From a virus: DNA of 64,000 nt. Position numbers and translations under genes: made by a program. The notes beneath the pieces were generated by a model, which ran no database searches, was not told where the DNA came from, and saw only the letters and a list, made by a program, of their open reading frames with translations. This document shows positions 25,120-33,992 of this stretch, piece after piece (positions within the stretch are counted from its first letter, which is position 1; every line of letters begins with the position of its first letter). The DNA lies in IMG/VR virus record IMGVR_UViG_3300007734_000760, positions 1 through 64,000 of that record; one strand, given 5' to 3'.

Positions 25120-25152
25120 CTAAATATACAAAACTTTTTTTAGTAAGCCTAT
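25120..25152 (-). promoter_or_regulatory. Conserved promoter for the carbohydrate cassette
   Basis: TAGGCTT (25151-25145) and TATATTTAG (25128-25120), spacer 16 bases, six bases before the glycosyltransferase gene. Confidence 0.7.
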
Positions 25153-25611
25153 TTATTCTGGTAAAACTTCAATGTAAGATAAAGCTTCCATAAAGTCTTT
25201 CATTTCAAAAGATTTTATAGTAGTCATATCCATTCTCCATTCATAAAATTCTCCTGGTTTATTTTTTATTGGATATTTTTCTTTTTCTGTTTCTTCTACT
25301 TTAACAGCTTTTACTCCAGCCCACTTAGCATTTTCTTTATTTGTACCATTATAAAATACCATTCCGTTTTGAGGTAAATTAATAGTTACAGGCATCCATA
25401 CTTTTCCATCTTTGTCTGTAAAGAGTACATCTTTATAAAGATCAGGTAATATTTCTATTTGTTGATTATAAAATTCTTCTCCTTCTTTCATTAAAGAATT
25501 TGTTGTAAACCCACAACCAAAACAAGAATATGTTTTGATTGTAGGAGAGTTTTCAGTTACATAGCAAGCATCTGAGTTGCAATGTGAACATATAATTAAG
25601 TTATCGTTCAT
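25153..25611 (-). CDS. Zinc-ribbon protein, 152 aa
   Basis: CSHCNSDAC (8-16) and CFGCG (30-34) form a four-cysteine zinc ribbon, and the rest is an alpha/beta domain (WMPVTINLPQNGMVFYNG, WRMDMTTIKSFEM). Proteins like this occur in large marine phages without known function; nucleic-acid binding is possible. It overlaps the GT4 gene by one base. Confidence 0.65.
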   Translation of the reverse strand: MNDNLIICSHCNSDACYVTENSPTIKTYSCFGCGFTTNSLMKEGEEFYNQQIEILPDLYKDVLFTDKDGKVWMPVTINLPQNGMVFYNGTNKENAKWAGVKAVKVEETEKEKYPIKNKPGEFYEWRMDMTTIKSFEMKDFMEALSYIEVLPE

Positions 25612-26897
25612 TATATTTTAGTTAATTTAGGTAATTTAAGTTGAATTTGTTTAGGAAACTCAGGTAATTTATTTAATTCTAATTTAATAACCTTTTTCAT
25701 AGCATCAAAACTAAATTTTTCAATATTTAATTCAGTTTGTTTACGAGCGCTAGGTAAATATTTATCATAATTTTTAAATACATCATTTAATGTTTCTCCT
25801 ATTTCTGAAAAGTTTGGACTAAACCAAGAACTTTCTTTAAGTAAAAACTGATTTGCTACTGAAGGGTGTACTAGTGTTAGTGTTCCATCAATTAAAGTAG
25901 TATACTGTTTACTTAAAAAATCAATATGTCCACTCCAATTTGTTGCTATAATTGGTTTTTTAACTAAACTAAATTCAAGTAATGGACGACCAAAACCTTC
26001 ACCTTTAGTTAATGAAACCATTGCTTTTACTTTTGGATGATTATATAATTCATTAATTTCAGTATCTGAAAAATCACCATGTAATAAATAAATATTAGGT
26101 AACAATTTAGAATTTACTGTGTTTTTAATCGCATTAATCATTTTTAAGATATTTTCTCTATCCATATATGAATTAACAGCACTTGATGTTTTAAGAATTA
26201 AAGCAGGCATATTTGCACTTGATTTATTTTTAAATGTTTCAAAAAATGCTTTAATTAATAATCCTACATTTTTTCTATCTTCACCTATTGGAGCTTGAAT
26301 ATTTATCCAGTGACCTACAAATAAATAACAAAATGATTCTTTAATATCTTTTAAATCAATATTAGTAATATCTTTTGCTTCAAGTATTTTATAAGTATTT
26401 AAATCAGCTCCTTCAAATACTACTTCTATTGGTTTTTCTAATTGAACTATCCCTACTACTTTTCCAGATTGATCTTTTTTCTCAAATTTAGAATTTTCAA
26501 ATACGTTTTTAGAGTGTTGAGATGAAATCCATGTTGTATTCATTCTATTTACTCCTTCAATCCATTCTGGTGGGCAAATAGTTGATTCAATTCCAGCTGT
26601 AACTCCGATATTATATTTTCCTAATGTTTGAAATTCATTAGGTACTGTTATTTGTATCCAAGTATCAGGTTGAGTATTTATTTGAGATGAATCTACAGTG
26701 TATTCATTTAAAAATAACCATTCTGGGTTATCATTAATGAATCCCCAACTGCAATCACCCCAACGTTGAGGAAGAATTTTTATATTCCATTCATCTTTTT
26801 TTAATTCAATAATGGCTTTAACTAAATCTCGAGAACGAGCTCCGTAACCACTATAAGTGTCAATAGGACAACTTATTACACATAACGATTTATTCAT
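25611..26897 (-). CDS. Family 4 (GT-B) glycosyltransferase, 428 aa
   Basis: GYGARSRDLVKAII at the N-terminus and the C-terminal SLTKGEGFGRPLLE (with the E-x7-E arrangement that binds the nucleotide sugar) identify a GT-B glycosyltransferase. It follows a second GT4 enzyme by ten bases. The acceptor may be a glycan, a virion protein or modified DNA; nothing in the sequence decides. Confidence 0.83.
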   Translation of the reverse strand: MNKSLCVISCPIDTYSGYGARSRDLVKAIIELKKDEWNIKILPQRWGDCSWGFINDNPEWLFLNEYTVDSSQINTQPDTWIQITVPNEFQTLGKYNIGVTAGIESTICPPEWIEGVNRMNTTWISSQHSKNVFENSKFEKKDQSGKVVGIVQLEKPIEVVFEGADLNTYKILEAKDITNIDLKDIKESFCYLFVGHWINIQAPIGEDRKNVGLLIKAFFETFKNKSSANMPALILKTSSAVNSYMDRENILKMINAIKNTVNSKLLPNIYLLHGDFSDTEINELYNHPKVKAMVSLTKGEGFGRPLLEFSLVKKPIIATNWSGHIDFLSKQYTTLIDGTLTLVHPSVANQFLLKESSWFSPNFSEIGETLNDVFKNYDKYLPSARKQTELNIEKFSFDAMKKVIKLELNKLPEFPKQIQLKLPKLTKI

Positions 26898-26907
26898 TTT
26901 TTTATTT

Positions 26908-28359
26908 TTAGTATATTAATTTATGTTTTCTTGTTATATCAGGTTGGTATTGTGTTGCATTAATTAATTCATATTTTTCTCTTGGTTTCCAAGTTTTAAA
27001 TAATTCGTCTATAAATTCAATAAAACGTTTTGCTTGATGTTTACTTGTAAAACCAGCCTCATCACTTATTGCCCATTCTCTACCTTCTAAACCAAGTTTT
27101 GTTCTAATTTCTGCAGACATATGATATAATTTAGCAATTTCTTCAGCGGCATCTTCAGGTTTAACTCTATCTGAGCTAATATAAGGCGTTTGAGGAGATC
27201 CTTGAATTGAAATGTTAGATGGATAAACTGGAAACGCCCATGAACCATGTTTTTTATAAGTACCTCTATGGTTTGATGGAAAATCAATACTAAAATCAAT
27301 CCATTTTCCTTTTTCATCTTCAAAACGCATTTGATCTTGCATACCTCCTTGACAATTAGCTATAATAGGTCTTCCAGTTAATAATGCTTCTGTTAAACTT
27401 AAACCCCATCCTTCATTATCTGTTAATAAAATTTGATGATCAGAGCAATTATACAACCAATTCATTTGTTCTACTCCTAAAGGTTGTTGATGAATTATTA
27501 TAGCATTTGGATAATCAGCTAATAAATATTCTTTTACAGCATGTAAATCAGTTCCATGTTCACTTATTAATTCAGTGTGAAGTAACAAACAACATTTATC
27601 TGCTTTTTCTTTTGTTAATTTATCTAAAAACATTCTAAATGCTAAAATAGTATCTGGAATTTGTTTACGACGAATGTTTCTTGAATTAAAAAATGTTACA
27701 AAATCATATTCTTTACCTCCAAATAGTTGTTTTTTAAATTCTTTAAATTCATTATACTTTGGATATTCAGGTGTAATAGGAAAATAATTATTTGAATCTA
27801 AACCATGAGGAAGATATTTTATAATTTTATTTTTTACTTTATCACCTAAAACTACTTCATTAATATTTTTAGTTTGTTTAGAAATAGCTAATAAAGCATC
27901 ACATGATTCATAAAAATCTTTATTCCACAATGGATAAGGAAATGGTGAATCCCAAATGTTTAAATAAATAATAGGCATTTTCTTCCTAATTTCATTTTCA
28001 ATATTAAATAACCAAGTAAAATATCTTGGATCAGTAATTAACATTATTGCATCTGGTTTTTCTAAATTGATTAAAGTACGAATAAGTGTAGTATCTCCAT
28101 AACCATCAGATGGATATAAAAATACACTTGCATCATCTATACCTACTACTTTACCGGTTTCTGCTGACGCATCAAACCGTTTTCCTTTATCAGGATGTGT
28201 CACAGCTCCAGCTATATTTACCCAATTAAAATGTTGAGCAGTATGAAGTACTATTTCTCTAGCTACAGTAGATACGCCTGAATGGGCTCTAATATCATCA
28301 CAAATTAATAAGATTTTTTTCCTCTCCTTTTGAGGAACATAAGCAAAACTTTCTTTCAT
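26908..28359 (-). CDS. Family 4 (GT-B) glycosyltransferase, 483 aa
   Basis: HSGVSTVAREIVLHTAQ at the N-terminus and ILLTDNEGWGLSLTEALL at the C-terminus mark a GT4 glycosyltransferase; a central DFVTFFNSRNIRRKQ segment is where the two lobes meet. A conserved pair with the neighbouring GT4, of the kind seen in large marine phages. Confidence 0.85.
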   Translation of the reverse strand: MKESFAYVPQKERKKILLICDDIRAHSGVSTVAREIVLHTAQHFNWVNIAGAVTHPDKGKRFDASAETGKVVGIDDASVFLYPSDGYGDTTLIRTLINLEKPDAIMLITDPRYFTWLFNIENEIRKKMPIIYLNIWDSPFPYPLWNKDFYESCDALLAISKQTKNINEVVLGDKVKNKIIKYLPHGLDSNNYFPITPEYPKYNEFKEFKKQLFGGKEYDFVTFFNSRNIRRKQIPDTILAFRMFLDKLTKEKADKCCLLLHTELISEHGTDLHAVKEYLLADYPNAIIIHQQPLGVEQMNWLYNCSDHQILLTDNEGWGLSLTEALLTGRPIIANCQGGMQDQMRFEDEKGKWIDFSIDFPSNHRGTYKKHGSWAFPVYPSNISIQGSPQTPYISSDRVKPEDAAEEIAKLYHMSAEIRTKLGLEGREWAISDEAGFTSKHQAKRFIEFIDELFKTWKPREKYELINATQYQPDITRKHKLIY

Positions 28360-28369
28360 AAAAACTTTT

Positions 28370-28558
28370 TTAGTCGTTAATTTTTAATTGATTGTTGGTG
28401 ATTTGTTTTCTAAAATTTTCGTCTTTAAGATATAAATCCATTGCTTGATTTACAAGCTTATTTAATGAAAATTTTCTCTTAACGCACTCTATTTTAAAAT
28501 TGTCAAATAAATCACAATTTACTTTGACTGATGTTAATTGTGTAATGTTTTTTTCCAT
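28370..28558 (-). CDS. Ribbon-helix-helix regulator, 62 aa
   Basis: LTSVKVNCDLFDNFKIECV is a beta-strand followed by helix 1, and FSLNKLVNQAMDLYL is helix 2 of a CopG/Arc ribbon-helix-helix fold. Such proteins bind DNA as dimers. It lies between the replication block and the carbohydrate cassette and could control the latter. Confidence 0.7.
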   Translation of the reverse strand: MEKNITQLTSVKVNCDLFDNFKIECVKRKFSLNKLVNQAMDLYLKDENFRKQITNNQLKIND

Positions 28559-28596
28559 AACGTTAATATTAAATGTATATATATAAATATGTATAC

Positions 28597-29544
28597 TTAT
28601 TTTAAAATCGCCTTATCACATAACTCTTTTTTAGTTTTATAAGAGCAATAAGTACAATTATGTTTTGCTGGAGTAGCTTGAAAATCTGTTGATTTATATG
28701 AACCATCTAAATTAAATACTTCATTTATAAAAGTATCTAAAGCTGTTTTTGCTTTTTTTACTTTAGTTTTACCATTTGCAGGTGCAAATTGTTGAATTCT
28801 TTTTTGAGGAAATTCACTTTCTTCCCATATTTTACGTTTTACAATAAAAAATTCTACATCAATGTTTTCTTCAGGTACTCCAAACTGTTCACTAAAAAAT
28901 GATTTATAAAGTAATATTTGAAATTGTTTAATTTGATCTTTTTTTTCTTTATCTCCCCACCCACGAGTACTTGTTTTTATATCGTATATAACAAATTTAT
29001 TTGTTCCTTCATGATACATTACTAAGTCAATAAATCCATTAAATAAAACGTTGTTATGTGTTTTATTAGGCGCTATAACAATTGGAATCTCAATTCCTAC
29101 TAAGTGCCATCCTTTAATGGTAAAATATTCTCCTCGTTTCTTTTTAATAAAATCTAAAATTGCTAATCCGTCATTATAAAACTCTCTCATTTCTTCTGAA
29201 TTACTAAAATGGATACTTTTATTGTCTTTATATCCTTTAGTATAATTTTCTCTAAATCTATCTTCAAAGTATTCTTCTATATTTATTTCATCTGCTTTTA
29301 CTCCACTTTCAGTATACATTACATGTAAGTAGTTCTGTAGTGTTTCATGCATACTTGTTCCAAAAGTCATATTAATAGAGAAACTAGGTATTTTATGTCC
29401 GTCTCTATATTGTAATGACCATTTTTTAGGACAAGATAAATACATTGATAACTGTGAAAATGATATAGTTTTTTGAAATGCTAAATCAACAGTTATAGGT
29501 TTATATTCCTGTATTTGTTTAATTATTGATAGAGTTTTTGCCAT
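28597..29544 (-). CDS. RecB/Cas4-like Fe-S exonuclease, 315 aa
   Basis: PD-(D/E)xK nuclease of the RecB/Cas4 type: FSQLSMYLSCPKKW near the start, FGTSMHE, GFIDLVM, and YDIKTST with the catalytic Asp and Lys. Cys38 with Cys297, Cys300 and Cys309 (CX2CX8C) forms the one-plus-three cysteine set that holds a 4Fe-4S cluster in Cas4 and AddB. It probably processes DNA ends in replication or recombination, fitting its place beside the clamp loader genes. Confidence 0.83.
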   Translation of the reverse strand: MAKTLSIIKQIQEYKPITVDLAFQKTISFSQLSMYLSCPKKWSLQYRDGHKIPSFSINMTFGTSMHETLQNYLHVMYTESGVKADEINIEEYFEDRFRENYTKGYKDNKSIHFSNSEEMREFYNDGLAILDFIKKKRGEYFTIKGWHLVGIEIPIVIAPNKTHNNVLFNGFIDLVMYHEGTNKFVIYDIKTSTRGWGDKEKKDQIKQFQILLYKSFFSEQFGVPEENIDVEFFIVKRKIWEESEFPQKRIQQFAPANGKTKVKKAKTALDTFINEVFNLDGSYKSTDFQATPAKHNCTYCSYKTKKELCDKAILK

Positions 29545-29892
29545 TTATTTTTTCCACAATCCTCTCTCTACTAATTGAGCTATAATACCATAATTAGTAA
29601 TATCTTGATATGTGTCAGTTAATGCTTCATTTTTAGCTACTTGTTTAGTTACAATAAGATTTTTCCATCTACTTACTTTATCATTTAATCTAAAAAATAA
29701 ACCTGTTAAAGCGAATTGTTTTTCTTCATCGTTTGCTAATTGTGTACCTGCTGCTACATTAGTTAAACCATAGTCTAAATGTTTTTGAGCAAACAAAGTA
29801 TATTGTTCTTTAATTATTTGTTTGTATCCTTGAGCAATTGTAGGATATTCTTTTTCTAGCTGTTCAATAACAGACATTTCTTCTTTAGCCAT
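29545..29892 (-). CDS. Nmad1 (DUF1599) family protein, 115 aa
   Basis: KHLDYGLTNV, FFRLNDKVSRWKNL and DTYQDITNYGIIAQL match the DUF1599 pattern, renamed nucleotide modification associated domain 1 because it occurs beside phage base-modification genes. The biochemical role is not proven. Its presence agrees with a modified genome (see the 7-deazaguanine genes). It overlaps the gp62-like gene by eight bases. Confidence 0.75.
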   Translation of the reverse strand: MAKEEMSVIEQLEKEYPTIAQGYKQIIKEQYTLFAQKHLDYGLTNVAAGTQLANDEEKQFALTGLFFRLNDKVSRWKNLIVTKQVAKNEALTDTYQDITNYGIIAQLVERGLWKK

Positions 29893-30343
29893 TTTTAATT
29901 AGTTTTTTAATTTCTTTTTCATCAATACCTTGTTTAACTAAAATATCTTCTACAAAATCTTTACCTGTTAATATAATGTATTCTTCTGCTTCAGTTATTG
30001 AACATTCAAAATGTTCAGAAATATATTTTGACAATTCAGGTAAAACTACTTTTTTATTTGTTGATTTTATAAAAGGTGAAAATGTATTTTTTGATTGTGG
30101 AATCATCCAACAATATACTTCATATATTTTCTTATTATCTTTAATATTTAAACCTTGAACATAATTTACAGTTTCAATGTATTTTGAATTCATGCTTAAA
30201 AATTTATTAATCATGTATCCATTAAATAATTTTTGTTGTTCTAATGTAAATGATTCCCAAGGTTGTTTTGTATCAATTATTGCCTTTATAAAATCAAATA
30301 TAGAAAACGTTTTAGGTTTAGATACTTTTGTTGTACTCTTCAT
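29885..30343 (-). CDS. Clamp loader small subunit (gp62-like)
   Basis: FDFIKAIIDTKQPWESF, YMINKFLSMN and YIETVNYVQGLN agree with gp62-like clamp loader subunits of T4-type marine phages. With the gp44-like ATPase two genes upstream it would open the gp45-like clamp. It is short (152 aa) and lacks nucleotide-binding motifs, as expected. Confidence 0.78.
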   Translation of the reverse strand: MKSTTKVSKPKTFSIFDFIKAIIDTKQPWESFTLEQQKLFNGYMINKFLSMNSKYIETVNYVQGLNIKDNKKIYEVYCWMIPQSKNTFSPFIKSTNKKVVLPELSKYISEHFECSITEAEEYIILTGKDFVEDILVKQGIDEKEIKKLIKNG

Positions 30344-30566
30344 ATTCTACTTTTAATTCTTTAGGCATTAATTCAGTTAAAATTTTACCTGTTTTTAAAT
30401 CAATAAATACTGGAATTGGAATAACTGCATCTTCACTTGTACCTGTTAAAAATTTACTCATTTTTCTTAAAATTACAGCTTCTTGAAATACTTGATTTCC
30501 TTCTTCTGATTTAATTGGGGTAGACTGTTTAATGTCTACATTCATTTTTGTTTTTTGTTCTTGCAT
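30318..30566 (-). CDS. Hypothetical protein between clamp loader genes, 82 aa
   Basis: Helical start, then PIPVFIDLKTGKILTELMPKEL. No recognised motif. Lies between the gp44-like and gp62-like genes and overlaps the latter by 26 bases, so it is probably co-expressed with the clamp loader. Function unknown. Confidence 0.55.
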   Translation of the reverse strand: MQEQKTKMNVDIKQSTPIKSEEGNQVFQEAVILRKMSKFLTGTSEDAVIPIPVFIDLKTGKILTELMPKELKVEYEEYNKSI

Positions 30567-30567
30567 T

Positions 30568-31503
30568 TTATATGATTTTTTTAGTTGATATTGTTTCTAA
30601 TATTTTAGCTATACAAGCCATAATATTAATTTCTTTGTCTATTCTAAATGTTGCATGGTACATATACTCTTCTAAATAACATATAATTATACCTTCATTT
30701 CCGTTAGCATATTCACTTAATTTATTGTATAAAAACACATACATCGATTCAAAATCATCTGTTTCAGTATTAGCAATAAGTTGTCTAATAGCGTTAAACG
30801 ATTTTATAGACGGTTTTTTTAATTCATCTAGTATTTTACTTTGATAGTTATCATCTGTATTAGACATTGTGTCTAATCTTAAAGCACCATCTATAGTATA
30901 TTTTTGACAGTTATTAATAATTTTTCTAAAATCAGGAAAATATTTATTTATAATAGTAACTAAATCAGGTATTTCATATTCAATATTTTCTTTATCTAAA
31001 ATAACTGAAATATGTTGAGCTATTATTTTTTTAGACGGTGGTTGTAAATCAAACTCTTGACATCTACTTCTTAGTGGATCAATTAATCGTTCTGGATAAT
31101 TTCCTGTTAAAATAAAACGAGTAGTTAAACTATATGTTTCCATCATGTTTAACAGTATAACCTGTGATGCTTGAAGTAAATGAGTTGCTTCATCTAAAAT
31201 CACTACTTTAAGTGGTTTAAATGATCCAGCAGCAGCAAATGCTCCTACTTTGTCTCTCATTACTTCTATTGAACGTTCATCAGTAGCATTGATGTATAAG
31301 TAATCACAATCTATATTTTTAACTAATATTTTAGCGATTGTTGTTTTACCTGCACCTGGTTTACCTGCAAATAAAAGATGAGGAATATCTTGATTCTTAA
31401 TAAATTCCTCAAATTTAGTTTTAATATCTTCTTTACAAATATAACCTTCTAAAGTATTAGGACGATATTTTTCGTTTAATATTGTGTGTAACCTTTTTGA
31501 CAT
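30568..31503 (-). CDS. Clamp loader AAA+ ATPase (gp44-like)
   Basis: Walker A GKPGAGKTT (47-55), Walker B VVILDEATH (100-108) and the SRC motif (146-148, arginine finger) define an RFC-type AAA+ ATPase. At 311 residues it matches T4 gp44. It loads the sliding clamp on primer-template ends with the gp62-like partner. The gene begins behind a conserved promoter. Confidence 0.92.
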   Translation of the reverse strand: MSKRLHTILNEKYRPNTLEGYICKEDIKTKFEEFIKNQDIPHLLFAGKPGAGKTTIAKILVKNIDCDYLYINATDERSIEVMRDKVGAFAAAGSFKPLKVVILDEATHLLQASQVILLNMMETYSLTTRFILTGNYPERLIDPLRSRCQEFDLQPPSKKIIAQHISVILDKENIEYEIPDLVTIINKYFPDFRKIINNCQKYTIDGALRLDTMSNTDDNYQSKILDELKKPSIKSFNAIRQLIANTETDDFESMYVFLYNKLSEYANGNEGIIICYLEEYMYHATFRIDKEINIMACIAKILETISTKKII

Positions 31504-31517
31504 AACTTTTATTTTAA

Positions 31518-31550
31518 TTAAATATACAAAACTTTTTTTAGAAAGCCAAA
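31518..31550 (-). promoter_or_regulatory. Conserved promoter (TTTGGCTT-N16-TATATTTAA)
   Basis: TTTGGCTT (31550-31543) and TATATTTAA (31526-31518), exact consensus and spacing, 14 bases before the gp44-like gene. Confidence 0.78.
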
Positions 31551-31551
31551 T

Positions 31552-31794
31552 TTAATAATCACCGTAAATGTTAAATTTTTTAGGTGGTTCAGGAGTAATT
31601 TCTTCAGTTGATATCATATGTAATTCACCTTTTAGCGGTGAAAGTCTAAAATCACATCCTACTCCTGATTTTTTGAAATATGCTTCTAATGTTTCAGTTA
31701 ATGAAGTATAAACTTTATCTTCATTAAGTAGCGACCAGCGGTCCCCAGGTGGGACACGCTTCGCTATTAATATATTTTTTTCTACTTGTTCCAT
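31552..31794 (-). CDS. Hypothetical protein, 80 aa
   Basis: RVPPGDRWSLLNEDKVYTSL and VGCDFRLSPLKG are the most ordered-looking stretches. Not recognised. It follows groEL by one base and ends just before the gp44 promoter, so it belongs to the groES-groEL unit. Confidence 0.55.
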   Translation of the reverse strand: MEQVEKNILIAKRVPPGDRWSLLNEDKVYTSLTETLEAYFKKSGVGCDFRLSPLKGELHMISTEEITPEPPKKFNIYGDY

Positions 31795-31795
31795 A

Positions 31796-33433
31796 TTACA
31801 TCATACCAGCCATTCCAGCCATTGGATCACTTTGATTTTTATCTAAATTTATTTCAACAATTGCTGCTTCAGTTAATAATACTGTACCTGCTACTGATGC
31901 TGCATTTTCTAATGCGTTACGAGTAACTTTAGATGGATCAATAATACCAGCTTCTGCCATATTTACAAATGTTTCTGTTTTTAAATTATAACCTGTAAAG
32001 TTATTTTCTAAGCCCATTTGATTAATTAAACCGTAACATTCTCCTTCTGTGTAACCAGCATTAGTTAAAATTTTCATAAATGGAGCAGCACATGCTTTAT
32101 AAACAATATTTTTACCAATGTGAACATCAGAATCTAATTCGGTTCTATTTTTAGTAATAGCTTCACGAGCGTATAATAATGCTGATCCTCCACCTGGTAC
32201 AATACCTTCTTCAATCGCTGCTTTTGTGGCGTGTAAAGCATCGTCAACTCTATCTTTAGTTTCTTTCATTTCTAATTCTGAATTTCCACCTACGTGAATA
32301 ATTGCTATTCCACCTACAAATTTTGCTAAACGTTCTTGTAGTTTTTCTTTTTCAAATGCTACAGTTGATTTTTCAATTTGATTTTGTAATTCATCAATAC
32401 GCTCTTCAATTTTTTCAGTTTTACCTTTACCATCAACAAGTGTTGTTTGATCTTTAGATATTGTAACTAAACGAGCATTTCCAAACCAATCCCAAGAAAA
32501 TTTATCTAATTTCATTCCTTTTTCAGAACTAAATACTTGACCACCAGTTAACACAGCAATGTCTTCTAAAATTAATTTACGACGATCTCCAAAATCAGGA
32601 GCTTTTACTGCTGCTACTTTTAAAGTACCTCTCATTTTATTTACTACTAATGTTGATAAAGCCTCGTTGTCAATGTCTTCAGCAATGATTAATAATGATT
32701 TACCTGATGATGAAACACCTTCTAAAATTGGTAGTAAATCTTTTACTTGTGTAAATTTTCTATCTGCAATTAAAATGTACGGATCTTCTAAAGTACAAGT
32801 CATATCAGCATTGTTTGTAACAAAATAATGTGATTTATAACCACGATCAAATTGCATACCTTCTACTGTTTCTAAGTATGTGTCTCCAGATTTACTTTCT
32901 TCAATGTGAACTACTCCTTCACGTCCTACTTTTTCTATTGCTGTGGCAATTAATTTTCCAATTTCAGGATCATTATTTGATGAAATAGTTGCAATTTGTT
33001 CTAATTGATTTTCTGATGTGATATCTTTAGATATTTCTTTACGTAAACAAGTTATTACTTCTTTTACTGCTAAATCAATTCCTCTTTTAATTTCAACTGC
33101 ATTTGCTCCTTTGTCTAAATAATTTAGACCTTCATTAATAATACTTTGAGCTAACAAAGTAGAAGTAGTTGTACCATCACCTGCATTGTTTGCTGTTTTA
33201 ATAGATGCTTGTTTAATCATCTGTACTCCTAATTCTTCAATTGGATCTTCTAAATTAGAAATTTGTTTTGCAACAGTAACTCCATCTTTAGTGCTTCTTA
33301 CTTCACCATATTCTGTGTAAATAACATTTCGTCCGTTTGGACCTAAAGTAGAAGTAACAGCATTTGCTACTTTGTTAATACCCTTGACTAATTTTTTTCG
33401 GGCGTCGGACCCCGATTCTACAACTTTATTCAT
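31796..33433 (-). CDS. groEL: GroEL chaperonin
   Basis: A full-length (545 aa) group I chaperonin subunit: the ATP-binding GPNGRNV and DGVTVAK, DGTTTSTLLAQ, DDALHATKAAIEEGIVPGGG near the hinge, and a short DPMAGMAGMM tail. It folds proteins in a 14-subunit ring with GroES. Bacterial GroEL usually starts MAKxI; this one starts MNKVVESGSDARKK and its apical domain is divergent. A phage copy presumably folds virion or replication proteins or replaces the host ring. Confidence 0.96.
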   Translation of the reverse strand: MNKVVESGSDARKKLVKGINKVANAVTSTLGPNGRNVIYTEYGEVRSTKDGVTVAKQISNLEDPIEELGVQMIKQASIKTANNAGDGTTTSTLLAQSIINEGLNYLDKGANAVEIKRGIDLAVKEVITCLRKEISKDITSENQLEQIATISSNNDPEIGKLIATAIEKVGREGVVHIEESKSGDTYLETVEGMQFDRGYKSHYFVTNNADMTCTLEDPYILIADRKFTQVKDLLPILEGVSSSGKSLLIIAEDIDNEALSTLVVNKMRGTLKVAAVKAPDFGDRRKLILEDIAVLTGGQVFSSEKGMKLDKFSWDWFGNARLVTISKDQTTLVDGKGKTEKIEERIDELQNQIEKSTVAFEKEKLQERLAKFVGGIAIIHVGGNSELEMKETKDRVDDALHATKAAIEEGIVPGGGSALLYAREAITKNRTELDSDVHIGKNIVYKACAAPFMKILTNAGYTEGECYGLINQMGLENNFTGYNLKTETFVNMAEAGIIDPSKVTRNALENAASVAGTVLLTEAAIVEINLDKNQSDPMAGMAGMM

Positions 33434-33444
33434 TTGTTTTGATT

Positions 33445-33744
33445 TTAATCGTTAATAATTGCTAATACTTGGTTTTCATTACACCCAAGATATTCTACTC
33501 CTTCACTTTCAATCTTAACAGGACCCATTGGAGGCAAAATTACTTTTTGTCCTACTTTAAGTGTAGTTGGGATAAATGCTCCTGTTACAGTATAAGAACC
33601 TTCACCAACAGATACAATAGTACCTGATAAGTGTTTTTCTTTTCCTAAATCTGGAACTACGATTGAACCATAAGTTGTTTCCTCTTCTTCATGAGGTTTA
33701 ACAATGATGCTGTTAAATACAGCTTGTAACTTTATTTTTTCCAT
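33445..33744 (-). CDS. groES: GroES co-chaperonin
   Basis: A 99-residue protein with YGSIVVPDLGKEKHLSGTIV as mobile loop and following strand, GQKVILPPMGPV as roof segment and YLGCNENQVLAII at the end. It caps the GroEL ring and is encoded 11 bases upstream of it. The mobile loop differs from the bacterial GGIVLP type, as in phage co-chaperonins. An AT-rich element lies about 13 bases before the start. Confidence 0.9.
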   Translation of the reverse strand: MEKIKLQAVFNSIIVKPHEEEETTYGSIVVPDLGKEKHLSGTIVSVGEGSYTVTGAFIPTTLKVGQKVILPPMGPVKIESEGVEYLGCNENQVLAIIND

Positions 33745-33767
33745 GACTTTTATTTAGTATAAATATA

Positions 33768-33992
33768 TTAACTTTCAACTGATTCTCCAAGCTTAACATT
33801 GTTTTCTTCAATAATTTGCGCTTCATCTACTTTTTGTAAAAAATAAAGTAAACCATCTTTTTTAAGAACAGTATCTACACTTAGATATTCTTTCCAATCA
33901 TCAAGAATTGGACGTGAACTTTCTTTAATTACTCTTTTAAGAATATATAGATCTTGATTGTAGTCTATAAATGTGATAGGAATTGTAAACAT
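33768..33992 (-). CDS. Hypothetical protein, 74 aa
   Basis: Small alpha/beta protein (IPITFIDYNQDLYILKRVI). It overlaps the sliding clamp gene by one base (TAATG), so it is translated with it. Not recognised. Confidence 0.55.
   Translation of the reverse strand: MFTIPITFIDYNQDLYILKRVIKESSRPILDDWKEYLSVDTVLKKDGLLYFLQKVDEAQIIEENNVKLGESVES

Noticed and set aside
27087-27323. Minus-strand ORF, 78 aa, inside a glycosyltransferase
   Set aside because: Wholly within the GT4 gene in another frame.
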